The notes below the pieces were generated by a model. That model worked only from the letters and a program-made list of their open reading frames with translations, did not search any database and had not been told where the DNA came from. The position numbers and the translations under genes are program-made. Below are positions 18,354-27,989 of a stretch of DNA of 64,000 bases, one piece after another (the stretch's first letter is position 1; each line of letters begins with the position of its first letter). The DNA comes from Tritrichomonas musculus. Taxonomy: Eukaryota; Parabasalia; Tritrichomonadida; Tritrichomonadidae. The stretch is taken from assembly GCA_039105265.1 (NCBI GenBank), contig JAPFFF010000001.1, forward strand, positions 6,944,001-7,008,000, given 5' to 3'.

Positions 18354-21300
18354 TTATTCAATAATGTAATCATTAGCAGTTAATCCATTAACGAAAGGAG
18401 CACAAGATTGATTTTCGAGAACAATCATTTTTGTGTGTTGTCCAGTTAATGCGTTCTTGTTTATCGTGAGTTTGGACATTTGATTGCTTTGTATTTGGAG
18501 ATTGATATTCTTTCCTTGTTTGACATTTCCATTTGTTATTATATTCTGATAATCAGAATATTTAATATTATTCTTTTTGAGTGAAACCCCTTTGAGTTTC
18601 ATTGCTTTCACATTTTGATTTGAATTGAATATGGTATAACATTTGGGGGCAAGAGCAATCATATTATCTCCAATTCGTTCAATTGCACAACCAAGAATCT
18701 TTTTTTCATCTTCGATTGTATTGATGTTTGGGTTTGGCATGAATTTGTAAACATGTTTGTCATAGAATTCTTTGTTTTTGATAACATAATCAAATAATTG
18801 AGTTGGGGGTTCATTTGGGTTACCTGAAACAGCAACATAAAGACTATCGCTGTCACATTCAATAAAATGTAAACGTTCCATGTCCAAGCATTTGTTCATA
18901 AAATCGTAATAGAATGTTAAATACCAGAATTTGGCATTATCAAGGGTCCAAAGTGATTCTTGTAAACAAGTTGTGCAATGATATGATTTAGGAGAATGTT
19001 GTATCATAAATGTGTTATCATTTAATTGAGCACCTCCCATGTATGTTTGTGATATAATTGATTGATAAGCCTTATTTGCATCACAAATTTTGATTTTAGA
19101 GAACTTCTCAGTATTCATTCCATCATATCCATAAGAACCATTCATTGAGATTTTGTAGAACTTCTCATTCGCTACGCTCAAGTCGCTTTCAGCGCCATTT
19201 CCATGCTCTTTCCCAGAGATGATATCTTGACGTTTTTTCATAAATTCATTAACAAATTGGTTGAATCCAGTGTGACATTCATATTGTGAAACAGATTTGA
19301 CATCATCGATTACCAATCCATGGTCAAGAAGGAACCAAAGGTAATAATTTGAGAAAACCATGTATTCCCCATTTGTGTCAAGCAACATTGTTAATTTACG
19401 TTCTTCCTTATCGATTGAATTTAAATTGTTTGATTTCATGTAATTGTACATGTATGAACCAATTGTTTCTTCATTATTTGTGATATTGATGTTTCGAAAT
19501 ACTGGTGGGAAATTAATGAAATAATTGATTTTTGATTTGGGACAAGATAGTTTCACAACAGCATAGAAAACATAATTTGGTTTATTTGAAAAACGTGATT
19601 TTGAAGTTATGATTTTCATACAACGTTCTCGAGATTGTTTATCCTTTGCTTCAATCCTTCGAATGAAAGCACCTGGCATGAACATAATTCCTCCATGGTA
19701 CTTAATAAATGGATGTGAATTTGATGAAAATGATGAAGGATAAAGTGAATTGAAATCAATTCCAAGAATATGTGTTTGAATATTATTTGTATCATATGAG
19801 ATTACCTTGTTATTAATTCCGTCGTAACGGAATTTGTTGATATGAGTTTCACCTTTGATGTTAACACGATGCATTACATTTGATAATCCACCAGCAATTG
19901 CATTTCGAATTGTATAATATTCATCTTCATTATTTATCAAAGTTGGAAGATGATGTAGTTTGCAATATTTTTTTAATTGAATTCTCAATGCTGTTATTTT
20001 TGGGTCATCTCGTTTTCGAAGTTTATTGCATTCAGTGCAAGCCAACAAACAATTTGAAAATTCATGTCCAATATCATTGTTAATTCTATCAAGAGTTGGT
20101 TTGTTTTGATATGTGAAATGCTCTTTGCAAAGATGACATTTACCCTTAATTGAGTCATTGTAAAGTTTGAGAAATGCTTTGTAATCATTAGACGAAACAC
20201 ATTTTGAAAGGTCTCTTTTAGGGTTATGAGTAAGATTGTATCGTTCATCTTGTTTGTAATAATTTTCACATTTGAATTGCCACCATTTAGGATTTGGAAT
20301 GAATTCGTTGTATTTATGTATAGGATTATAATTTTCATGAGGATTGAAATCCTTGTATGCTAGAGCATATTTTATACAAGATGCATTCTTAGATAATGAT
20401 AAATTGGATATCAAATCAACTTTGTATTGAGCATTGAGTTGAATTAAATTGTCAATTGGTTTAATCATCATTTCAACATCATTGTCATTATAAGCAAGCA
20501 AGTAATCCCATCGTGTTTTATAGTTTTTAGCATCTTCGAGATAGATTTGATAATCAGATTCTGAGAGTGGATTTTTTTGGTTGAGATAGCTGTCAAAGTC
20601 GTTGTATGAAAATGGTTCGGATTTAGATAATACTTCATTGTAGTTTGATGAATTGACAGCCTCATATGGGAAAACACCTTTCACAGAATTAGTTTCACCA
20701 CCAAAATCAATACCAAATTGTTTTAATGTACCTCCAGCAACAAATGATTGAGCATCAATGAATCGTAATTTTGTTGGAAGGTGGTCTGAAACAAGTATGA
20801 ATTGTTTTAATGAAGATATTGTTCCGATTAATGAATTTGATTCAACATGCCAGCTCACTTCGTTCCCTACAACTTCGTTGAAATGTGAGTAATTAAGATA
20901 TTTCTTGAACAAATTAGAATCAAATCTTGAAGAGTTAAATCCGAAAACGGTTATGGTATAAATATTTGTATCAATATCATAAATTTTATCAGCAGGTAGA
21001 AACGATTTGTCATAAACGATTTTATCATTCAGTACTTCCATCGATTGTTCGAACAACCATGAAATCCATTCTGGAATAAACTCTTCAGAATCCTTTAATG
21101 AGAAATGTTTTGTAATTAATCCTGAAGATAATTTAACACATGAAGCAACAGAAAGAGGTATTAAACGTGAATTGATTACAGTTGAATCAGAAATCGATTT
21201 GTTAACTGATTGTTCCATCGTTTCAAAATCGTATGTCATATAATAAATATTAGGTTTCCATTCTAAATCGTATGCCAAACAATATTCATAAACTGGATTG

Positions 21301-23261
21301 TTTAAGATATGTGGACAAAATGGAAGTGGTTCCTTGTTTGGAATAAAGTTCTTCTTGAAAACACCATCACAATGTTTGACATGAGATTCAAATCTAAACA
21401 TATTTTCAGCTCCTCGATGAGTGTATGAATGACATTTTGGACAAATATGTATTTGAGTTAGTTTTTCAGGATTCTTAATATACATGATATGAATAATTTG
21501 GTCTTTCGAGAAAAGTAATGCAGAATGAGTTGGATAAGATTTATCGAAAAACCATTGTTCAGATAAGTCATAATATGAAGAATTATCGTTTTTAGTGAAC
21601 TCATATATATTAATATTGAGATGATATTTCTTAGACAATTCTTCCATTTGTTCCATTGTTACTCCTTTGAATTCTTTGAGAATCTTTAATCCTTGTTTTG
21701 GAATTTTGGTGTTATATTCAATGTTATGTTCTTTGAGAAGGATTTTTTTAGCAACCTTAGTTCTATCTTGTACTCGATATTTTTGAGTGTCTGCAAGTTT
21801 ATGTATTTCAACATTATTTACAATTATGATATCACTCAAACAGATTGCAAGAAATCGATAGAAACATAATTTATCATCTTCATTGTCAGATATAATAAAA
21901 TCATTTTTGATGAATTCTTCTGGTAAATCTTTGATATGTCCAGTAACCTTTCGCATTCGTGAGACAGTAAATGAAATTGAACCAACGATTGTTAATTTAG
22001 TTGATGAAGATGATGTTTCATATGAATTGAGATTCGATTCAATATACATTTTAACATAATCAAGGTCCTGAATTGAATTTACAATAATTGGAATTGATTC
22101 TTTAAAGTTTCTCCATTTGATTTCACGAGCCTCATATTCATATTTATTTTCATCAGAATCTTCACCAAAATTAACTGTAGGAGATTCAAATACACCAGAT
22201 AATTGGAAATGAATTTTGAATGGTTTTAGTTCTCTATCAAATACTTGTTGCAATGATTCGAAGATTTGATTTAATGATGAGATTTGATTGAAATAATAAA
22301 TAACAATTGGGGAGCCATTGTATTGTTTCTGAGCAATATTTGTTTCGGGATAGTTGTTATAATAATCCCAAACCTCAACTGCTTTATCAAAATCATGTGG
22401 TTCATTAATCATAAGATAATCATTGTGTTTTGATTTAAATTTGTTATTGAATTTATCAAGATATTCATATAATTCTTCGTTTTCAGGAATGTAATATTCA
22501 AGTAAATGGGATTTATCGTGAATTTCTTTTTGTTCAATTTTCTTGAGATTCTCTTCTTTATTATATTGTTTAATTAATTTAATTGCATTATCGACTGCTT
22601 CATAAGCACGTTTAATTGCATTTTCAAGTTTTTCTTTTTTCAATTGATTATCAAATTTGTTCTGAGAATTAATTCTTGCAAGTTCATCTAAAGAATTGAT
22701 TTGTTTGTATTCGTTTTTATCAAATTTGTTGAAGAAATCATTATCATCACGAACTTGTTTATCATGAAATTCTTGATTGATTTGTTGTTGTTGTTCATTG
22801 AAATATTGATAATCAGATTCATTTGGTTGTTCATCTTCATAAAATGATTCACGATTTAATATATCTTGATAATTGTGTTCATAAGATTTATTTAATTCAT
22901 GCTGTTTATTATAATATTGATTATATGTTTCATTCAATTCATCATCATTAATCGATTCATTATTAATATAATCTAGATAATTTTGTTCATATTGACGACG
23001 ATTTTGTTCATGAGTTATGAAATTATCAAGTTTTATCAGAAAATCATCACTATTATTAAAATCAAGCCCAATTATTTGTTGGGCATTATGTTGATTAAGA
23101 TATGTATATAATGTTATGATATTTCGTAATTTAGCACCTCCTCGATATCGACGAGTATCTGCAATTTCAAGATTTTCATTAAGTCCTTGATTAATATTAT
23201 TAATAGATTCAATAATATCGTCATTAGTAAAATCAATAAATGAATTTTGGTTGAAAGCCAT
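18354..23261 (-). CDS. Protein-primed family B DNA polymerase (pPolB), A copy
   Basis: 1635 aa. In order: an acidic Asn/Gln-rich N-terminal region; an OTU-like segment with KLCFYRFLAICL (about 460) and a later His in IIHIMYIKN; a C2H2-type finger CPKCHSYTH...H...C (about 610-630); exonuclease motifs TYDFETM (676), NSSRFDSNLF (about 778) and YNDNDVEMM (about 925); an HNH-like zinc module CHLC...TLDRINNDIGHE...CTECN (about 1040-1080); palm motifs DFNSLYPSSF (about 1170), KISMNGSYGYDG (about 1370) and DSDS (about 1470). It would replicate the element from a protein primer. Two GC-rich mini-inserts sit between conserved motifs without breaking the frame. Confidence 0.93.
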   Translation of the reverse strand: MAFNQNSFIDFTNDDIIESINNINQGLNENLEIADTRRYRGGAKLRNIITLYTYLNQHNAQQIIGLDFNNSDDFLIKLDNFITHEQNRRQYEQNYLDYINNESINDDELNETYNQYYNKQHELNKSYEHNYQDILNRESFYEDEQPNESDYQYFNEQQQQINQEFHDKQVRDDNDFFNKFDKNEYKQINSLDELARINSQNKFDNQLKKEKLENAIKRAYEAVDNAIKLIKQYNKEENLKKIEQKEIHDKSHLLEYYIPENEELYEYLDKFNNKFKSKHNDYLMINEPHDFDKAVEVWDYYNNYPETNIAQKQYNGSPIVIYYFNQISSLNQIFESLQQVFDRELKPFKIHFQLSGVFESPTVNFGEDSDENKYEYEAREIKWRNFKESIPIIVNSIQDLDYVKMYIESNLNSYETSSSSTKLTIVGSISFTVSRMRKVTGHIKDLPEEFIKNDFIISDNEDDKLCFYRFLAICLSDIIIVNNVEIHKLADTQKYRVQDRTKVAKKILLKEHNIEYNTKIPKQGLKILKEFKGVTMEQMEELSKKYHLNINIYEFTKNDNSSYYDLSEQWFFDKSYPTHSALLFSKDQIIHIMYIKNPEKLTQIHICPKCHSYTHRGAENMFRFESHVKHCDGVFKKNFIPNKEPLPFCPHILNNPVYEYCLAYDLEWKPNIYYMTYDFETMEQSVNKSISDSTVINSRLIPLSVASCVKLSSGLITKHFSLKDSEEFIPEWISWLFEQSMEVLNDKIVYDKSFLPADKIYDIDTNIYTITVFGFNSSRFDSNLFKKYLNYSHFNEVVGNEVSWHVESNSLIGTISSLKQFILVSDHLPTKLRFIDAQSFVAGGTLKQFGIDFGGETNSVKGVFPYEAVNSSNYNEVLSKSEPFSYNDFDSYLNQKNPLSESDYQIYLEDAKNYKTRWDYLLAYNDNDVEMMIKPIDNLIQLNAQYKVDLISNLSLSKNASCIKYALAYKDFNPHENYNPIHKYNEFIPNPKWWQFKCENYYKQDERYNLTHNPKRDLSKCVSSNDYKAFLKLYNDSIKGKCHLCKEHFTYQNKPTLDRINNDIGHEFSNCLLACTECNKLRKRDDPKITALRIQLKKYCKLHHLPTLINNEDEYYTIRNAIAGGLSNVMHRVNIKGETHINKFRYDGINNKVISYDTNNIQTHILGIDFNSLYPSSFSSNSHPFIKYHGGIMFMPGAFIRRIEAKDKQSRERCMKIITSKSRFSNKPNYVFYAVVKLSCPKSKINYFINFPPVFRNINITNNEETIGSYMYNYMKSNNLNSIDKEERKLTMLLDTNGEYMVFSNYYLWFLLDHGLVIDDVKSVSQYECHTGFNQFVNEFMKKRQDIISGKEHGNGAESDLSVANEKFYKISMNGSYGYDGMNTEKFSKIKICDANKAYQSIISQTYMGGAQLNDNTFMIQHSPKSYHCTTCLQESLWTLDNAKFWYLTFYYDFMNKCLDMERLHFIECDSDSLYVAVSGNPNEPPTQLFDYVIKNKEFYDKHVYKFMPNPNINTIEDEKKILGCAIERIGDNMIALAPKCYTIFNSNQNVKAMKLKGVSLKKNNIKYSDYQNIITNGNVKQGKNINLQIQSNQMSKLTINKNALTGQHTKMIVLENQSCAPFVNGLTANDYIIE

Positions 23262-23303
23262 TTATCAAAAATAAAAATGTGGAAAAAAATTAGTTCAAAA
23301 ATT

Positions 23304-23602
23304 AATTTTATAACTTGTTCTCAGAATCACTCTGGAGCCCTTATTTAAAATCAAGCTTCGCTTGACTGTGGCGTAAAGCGCCGAAATTAAATCCCGAATT
23401 AACTTTGAAATTAATTTTAAAATGAGTGTTTAGTGCTTTATGACAGGCCTTGTTCTACAACAGATTATGGAGGCTAATTAAAATTTAAACCCTGTGGATA
23501 ATTTTTTCGTTAATTTTTAAAATGAGGTTTTGAGCTTGGTTCCTGGTATTGGGAGACCTGGAAAAATTATTCGACCACCAATACGAACATACATATACTA
23601 CT
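23304..23602 (-). repeat. Right terminal inverted repeat of Maverick A
   Basis: Inverted match to 1187-1449. It is about 34 bp longer because of a small insert near 23351-23384 made of two hairpins. Its tip ACTACT abuts the second AACCTG. Confidence 0.93.
23351..23384. repeat. Double-hairpin mini-insert in the right TIR of A
   Basis: CAAGC-TTC-GCTTG is followed by GGCG-TAAAG-CGCC. The segment is absent from the otherwise matching left terminal repeat, so it is a direct before/after pair showing insertion of a hairpin unit. Confidence 0.8.
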
Positions 23603-23608
23603 AACCTG
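23603..23608. repeat. Target site duplication of Maverick A, right copy
   Basis: AACCTG, identical to 1181-1186, directly after the terminal ACTACT. Confidence 0.93.
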
Positions 23609-24636
23609 CCGATGTTGGATTAACCCCAAATAATGTATTTAATTTTGTATTCCCAACATCCACAGCATCGCTATTAAAATCGAGTACTCGAGAGAAAATA
23701 ATGTTTAAAATGCTGGAATTGGAATTACTAAATTATCCAAACGAGACACTAACTATTCGATCCATTAACCGAGATATTAAGGAGGAAACCGAGGAGAATG
23801 CTTTTAAGGAACACTACGAACAGCAGATTAACAATATAAAGTCTAAGAACGAGGTTATAGAAGCCCAAATTGAGGAGTGCGCCCATAAGGAGATGGTTCG
23901 AGATATGCTTTACAAGGTCCTTTCCAACATTAGAGCATACACGCACAGGTTCTTGGATTTAAAGGATGGGACCGAAATAAATGTGTATGGGTTTAAAGAA
24001 ACTAGGACCCGATATGGCAAGACATATTTGCTCGCATGTTCGCTAAATGTAATGCACGATGTATATGGAAATTTAATAGAATACATGGTACCCCAAACCA
24101 TATTACAATTGTATTGGTGTCCTTCGAATATTGTGCATTACATAGACAAGATATTAGCCAATAAGGGATTTAAGCAACTGGATATTAAACGAATAACAGC
24201 ATATGGGAGCTTAACTGGAATCCCAATAATGCAATTAATTAAGGAGGGCTCGTTTACAAACGCATCTAAAAATTTATGTGCCAAGATGGTTGTAAAGGAA
24301 TGCAAAAATAACGAAACAGAGGATATTACTGGATATCGCGACAATATTATGCAAGAGGTGGATGCAAATATAAAGCAATGCAGGAAGATAGACGAGTCTG
24401 TTAAATTAGGAGATATAATTAAGGTAACTGGGTACAAACTCCTTAAGAGCTCGCTATTAATACGCTGTTCTATTAATGGTGGAGACCCCAAGGATTATAT
24501 AGCCACATATTGGCTTAAGGAGATAATCCTGGACAAACTAAAATATACCAAAATAACCAATTGTATAGAAGCTGTTGTTGGACCCACTAAGACCAGTCCG
24601 CAAAAACAGAAATGCTATATTTATGTGGTTAGCTAA
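23603..24636 (+). CDS. Long flanking gene, second part
   Basis: The frame is open from the target duplication and continues the frame that stops in the left end of Maverick A. The first in-frame ATG is at 23701. This part is about 340 residues, helical and charged at first (with NRDIKEETEENAFKEHYEQQ), then a beta-rich body with GKTYLLACSLNV and VPQTILQLYW. No family recognised. The genes downstream (24650, 25074, 25719) are tightly packed, as in a compact mobile or viral locus, but carry no Maverick marker genes. Confidence 0.7.
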
Positions 24637-24649
24637 AAATAATTTATTT

Positions 24650-24910
24650 TTATTCTCCATCCAGGACTGTGGATACGGACATGCAATATAGGATGTCGTC
24701 GTTGTCTCGTCTATCGAAGAATAAGGTGCGATACTTCTTAATAAACATGCCAGGGAATGTAAAACAATATTTTCCTTTAATAGTCGAATATTTATATACC
24801 GTCCCATATGGAGCTTTAATTAGAACATAGTTGTTGTAATCCTGGATGGTGCATCCATTAAAAGTAAATGTTTCTGCTGGTGTTGCATTTCCATTATCTT
24901 TGGAAAACAT
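24650..24910 (-). CDS. Small protein (86 aa), unknown
   Basis: MFSKDNGNATPAETFTFNG, then beta-type strands with GKYCFTFPGMF and a charged FFDRRDNDD. No membrane segment or known motif. It ends 13 bp from the end of the long flanking gene, convergent with it. Support is only from frame length and tidy spacing. Confidence 0.5.
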   Translation of the reverse strand: MFSKDNGNATPAETFTFNGCTIQDYNNYVLIKAPYGTVYKYSTIKGKYCFTFPGMFIKKYRTLFFDRRDNDDILYCMSVSTVLDGE

Positions 24911-25073
24911 TTATGTGGAGATAAAAAATAATATTTATGTATGTTCGAAAATATATATTTTTATTTTTAAACACATGCATTTGTATATAAACATATTGTT
25001 ACTAGCTATTTCTAGAGCCATTACGTTACCATAATATTATTACTATATAATATATTTTATTTGCAATTAAAGG

Positions 25074-25667
25074 ATGGATTTCGAAACATATATTGCTAGA
25101 TACAATAGATTCGATAGAAGTGGAGTCCGAGATTATATTAAAGATGTAATCCAAAAGGATAACCATATAATGTTCTACAACAAGGACTTTAAAGAATGGA
25201 TGGTCCAGGATCGACAAACTGGATGTCGTAAATATTTGGTAATTATTTTACCGCACGACGATCGCTCGCGAAATACAGAATTCCTATTGGGTATCCTCCC
25301 ACACCCAACACCATTATTAAAAACATTGTACGATATAGAATATACCGAACTTAATAAAGCGTGGGATCTAGATAATAGGTTTATGTACATCGCGGATTGG
25401 CAAAATTATCTACATATGGTAGAAATGGATGTCTACAGTAAGCAGATAACCGAGATTTTACTGCATAGGGTTTTATGTCCAAGATTGCCACAGAATATAA
25501 TCGATAACACATTAGCTCTGCAGCAATCGGTACTGGATTACATCGAGAAGAATAAAACCAAAAATTGCGACGAGGATGGAATCGAGCTAGATTCCATAAG
25601 AGCAAGACTGTACGAAATCGTAAAAAATATTTGCTCGTTAACACACTATATTATCGTCACCGACTAA
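25074..25667 (+). CDS. Unknown protein (197 aa) in flanking locus
   Basis: MDFETYIARYNRFDRSG, then KYLVIILPHDDRSRN and a helical C-terminal half. No recognised domain. The upstream region holds a long AT tract and TATTTTATTTGCAATTAAAGG right before the ATG, like the TTTTTGC-type element near Maverick starts. Third-position use is mixed, as in its neighbours. Confidence 0.65.
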   Translation: MDFETYIARYNRFDRSGVRDYIKDVIQKDNHIMFYNKDFKEWMVQDRQTGCRKYLVIILPHDDRSRNTEFLLGILPHPTPLLKTLYDIEYTELNKAWDLDNRFMYIADWQNYLHMVEMDVYSKQITEILLHRVLCPRLPQNIIDNTLALQQSVLDYIEKNKTKNCDEDGIELDSIRARLYEIVKNICSLTHYIIVTD

Positions 25668-25718
25668 TAAATTTATTTTTATATTAGCATTATATAATAT
25701 CTTTTTTTTGCAGAATAA

Positions 25719-26255
25719 ATGGATACCAAATATACAGACTCGAAGAGGCTGGATACCAAATATACAGACTCGAAGAGGCTGGATACCAAATATACAGACT
25801 CGAAGAGGCTGGATACCGAGCCATCTACAGATAACACAGAAGAGGAAGATATGGATGTACCACAAATGGATGTACCACAAATGGATGTACGACCAAGGGA
25901 ATCCAACAATACTCCCAACAATACTAAAGAATATAAAAACAATTGGAGTGCCAAAAGGAGAGAGCACTGGAATGCATATATGCGAAACTATAATGCCAAA
26001 AAGAAGCAGCAGCATATAGAACAACTAGGCAAGATTACAATCGAATACCACAATTCGATTAAATCTTACGACAAAACCGATGTAATCCAGATACTATACG
26101 ACGCTATTAATATATACGGCACGATTTTGGATATCTATATAGACCATTTACCGAGAGATGCGGCAGATAAGATTTGCGCGACTTACAGTAAAAACAATAT
26201 CGTCGAATCCATAAATATATTGCAAAAATACATTAAGTATTTGCTGCAAAAATAA
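25719..26255 (+). CDS. Repeat-bearing protein (178 aa), unknown
   Basis: The N-terminus consists of three perfect 10-residue repeats (DTKYTDSKRL), then an acidic Glu/Asp stretch and three five-residue repeats (MDVPQ type). Residues from about 70 form a basic helical region with NWSAKRREHWNAYMRNYNAK, which could contact nucleic acid, and a helical tail. Preceded by TCTTTTTTTTGCAGAATAAATG, matching the start-proximal motif. Unknown function. Confidence 0.68.
   Translation: MDTKYTDSKRLDTKYTDSKRLDTKYTDSKRLDTEPSTDNTEEEDMDVPQMDVPQMDVRPRESNNTPNNTKEYKNNWSAKRREHWNAYMRNYNAKKKQQHIEQLGKITIEYHNSIKSYDKTDVIQILYDAINIYGTILDIYIDHLPRDAADKICATYSKNNIVESINILQKYIKYLLQK
25721..25810 (+). repeat. Three 30-bp direct repeats in coding sequence
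   Basis: Unit begins GGATACCAAATATACAGACT; three identical copies follow one another and keep the reading frame. A 15-bp unit (GATGTACCACAAATG) repeats just downstream. Confidence 0.9.
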
Positions 26256-26328
26256 GATCCCTAGTACAATTATTTTTGGCTTTCCAAGTGGCTCCATTTG
26301 TGGCTCCATATAGCTCCATACATGGTTC

Positions 26329-26650
26329 AGTAGTGATAGTGTATCAATAATCGGGGTCAGATAGAATCCACTTAAAACGCCCATAAATGGCCCATTTTTG
26401 GGCCCATATTCGGGTTAAAATTCAAAATCCACATATGGGACCCATACCGCATACTACCCCAAAACGCCCATAAAACGCCCATATTCGGACCCATACAAAT
26501 TCCGAAAATAGGCCACATATGGACCACTTATGGACCACTTATGGCCAACATATGGAACAGACCATGACAGACAAAAATATTCCATATTTGGGGACTCAGA
26601 TGAATTTGGGAAAACCTATTTTTATATTTGAATATTGATTTTTTATCGCA
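26329..26650 (+). repeat. Left terminal region of Maverick B
   Basis: Begins AGTAGTGATAGTG and contains CAGATAGAATCCACTTA, close to CAGATAGAAATTCACTTA of C. The rest is degenerate short repeats (CCCATA, TATGGACCACTTATGGACCA). The opposite end is outside the window, so the extent of the inverted repeat cannot be measured. Confidence 0.6.
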
Positions 26651-26656
26651 TCCCAA

Positions 26657-27136
26657 ATGGAAGCCACTCCAAGCTACTCCAATGTCTACGAATACATCAA
26701 CACACTAGTATCCCTATCGCCAAAGCCTGATGGATTTGCACAATGCAATTTCGCGATATTATGTGACAAGTTCCCATTCAACTTGAAGAACTCATTGTAC
26801 CTCGCGAAGGTCCTATATGTATCACTCCAGAATGATACTGAAACCATTAGATTCTACCCTAATAAGCTCAAGGAGATGGGCCTCGAATTTGTCAAATTGT
26901 CATCCAATAGTAGACGCAAATTGAGTGTCAACATGCAGGAGTTCTTCGTAAATGGGAATACCGAAAAGCACGAATACAAGGAATGTCCGTATTACAACTA
27001 CTCGATTGAGAGAACCAATATAAATACCAAGGATCTCATTGCCAAATTACGTGAAAAATACGATATTGCAGAACCTGATGTATTCATCGGCAAGCATCAG
27101 GATTTGGTATTGGATGCTGACCCAGAGTTTGCCTAA
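26657..27136 (+). CDS. Conserved 159-aa protein, B copy
   Basis: Homologue of the genes at 15675 and 48760: VYEYINTLVSL, FAILCDKFPF, FYPNKLKEM, FVNGNTEKHEYKECPYYNY and a final LREKYDIAEPDVF segment. The frame is open throughout. Its end overlaps the end of the convergent ATPase region by 4 bases, exactly as in C. Function unknown, probably particle assembly by association. Confidence 0.85.
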   Translation: MEATPSYSNVYEYINTLVSLSPKPDGFAQCNFAILCDKFPFNLKNSLYLAKVLYVSLQNDTETIRFYPNKLKEMGLEFVKLSSNSRRKLSVNMQEFFVNGNTEKHEYKECPYYNYSIERTNINTKDLIAKLREKYDIAEPDVFIGKHQDLVLDADPEFA

Positions 27137-27543
27137 ACCTTTGAGTACACCACTTGCATATCATGTTCAACTGTGTTCACCAATATGAAATCATGTCCAG
27201 ATAATGTCCTATATTTTTGCCACAACTCCTCGAACTCACAAGGTATGCTCACCTGCTGATATATGTAATTGAGTTTCTGTCGTGAGAACCCATTGAATAT
27301 GAAGAATGATGTGCAGTTATTTTTGTAATCGGTTGGCACACCCTTGAAGAACTGGATATTGATGTATACGATTGAGTTCTTATGACGCAACTGGGTGATA
27401 TAGTTTGTGAAGTATGCTGATTTCAACAGCTTGCTCTTAATGAAGTCCTCGCACAGGATTATGGTGTTGAGTGGTACATTGGGTTTCCCGAGTTTGCTGA
27501 TATGGAGGAACTCAAACATCTGCTGCAGCTTGGACTCATCTAA

Positions 27544-27571
27544 GACCTTCGGTCCGCAATTCGTAGAATTG
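27544..27571. repeat. Two triloop hairpins in the B ATPase
   Basis: GACC-TTC-GGTC followed by CAATTC-GTA-GAATTG. They lie at the same place in the ATPase where A has a different palindromic insert and C has none. Confidence 0.75.
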
Positions 27572-27944
27572 TTTGTAGCCTTCCCAACTGAGCTATATTT
27601 GTTATACAGCTCCTTCCATAGATCAAGCTCCTTCAAATACCGTTCAGCATTACTATCAGCAACGACCTCAATAGGCAAGTTGATGAGCTCGCGTTGAGAT
27701 TCAAATGTGGAATCATTTATAATACCGTTCTTACTCACATAAACGATCATATGAAACCCCCGTTATTGAGTCTACTCATTTGAATGATATCGCGAATTAC
27801 TGTATGGCTCTTGCCTTTGCCTTGTGATGCTACCAATATGTTCAAAGTATTGTACCACGCATAGATCCCATTAGCGATTGGCCTTATGGATGCATTCGTG
27901 ATTTTATCCCTATTCTTGGAATAGGCCTCACTCATAGCTGCGTC

Positions 27945-27989
27945 AACATCGAAGATGCGGGTGGGAGTGAAACTCCCATTAACATCGAA
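27945..27989. repeat. 36-bp hairpin mini-insert with 9-bp target duplication
   Basis: AACATCGAA occurs at 27945-27953 and again at 27981-27989; between them is a segment with GGGAGT-GAA-ACTCCC. The C ATPase has a single copy of this site and no hairpin. The added unit is 36 bp, a multiple of three. Confidence 0.85.

Larger units (their letters stand above)
1187..23602. mobile_element. Maverick/Polinton A, looks whole
   Basis: A 22.4-kb element bounded by terminal inverted repeats starting AGTAGTATATG and flanked by AACCTG on both sides. Contents in order: helical protein, fiber-like protein, large virion-type protein, variable protein, 126-aa protein, integrase, capsid, amphipathic protein, three small proteins, Pro/Gln-rich protein, membrane protein, ATPase, 152-aa protein, HNH, KilA-N, polymerase. 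All main frames are open. The two terminal repeats differ at about ten positions by eye plus one small insert, so it is fairly young. It is clearly AT-richer than elements B and C and only distantly related to them in protein sequence. Confidence 0.95.

Noticed and set aside
24000-24030. Walker A motif in the long flanking gene (GKTYLLAC)
   Set aside because: Lacks the glycine-rich loop before GKT, so it is not a P-loop.
25638-26024. Frames opposite the repeat-bearing flanking gene
   Set aside because: Their repeats mirror the 30-bp coding repeats of the plus-strand gene, which has the better start context.
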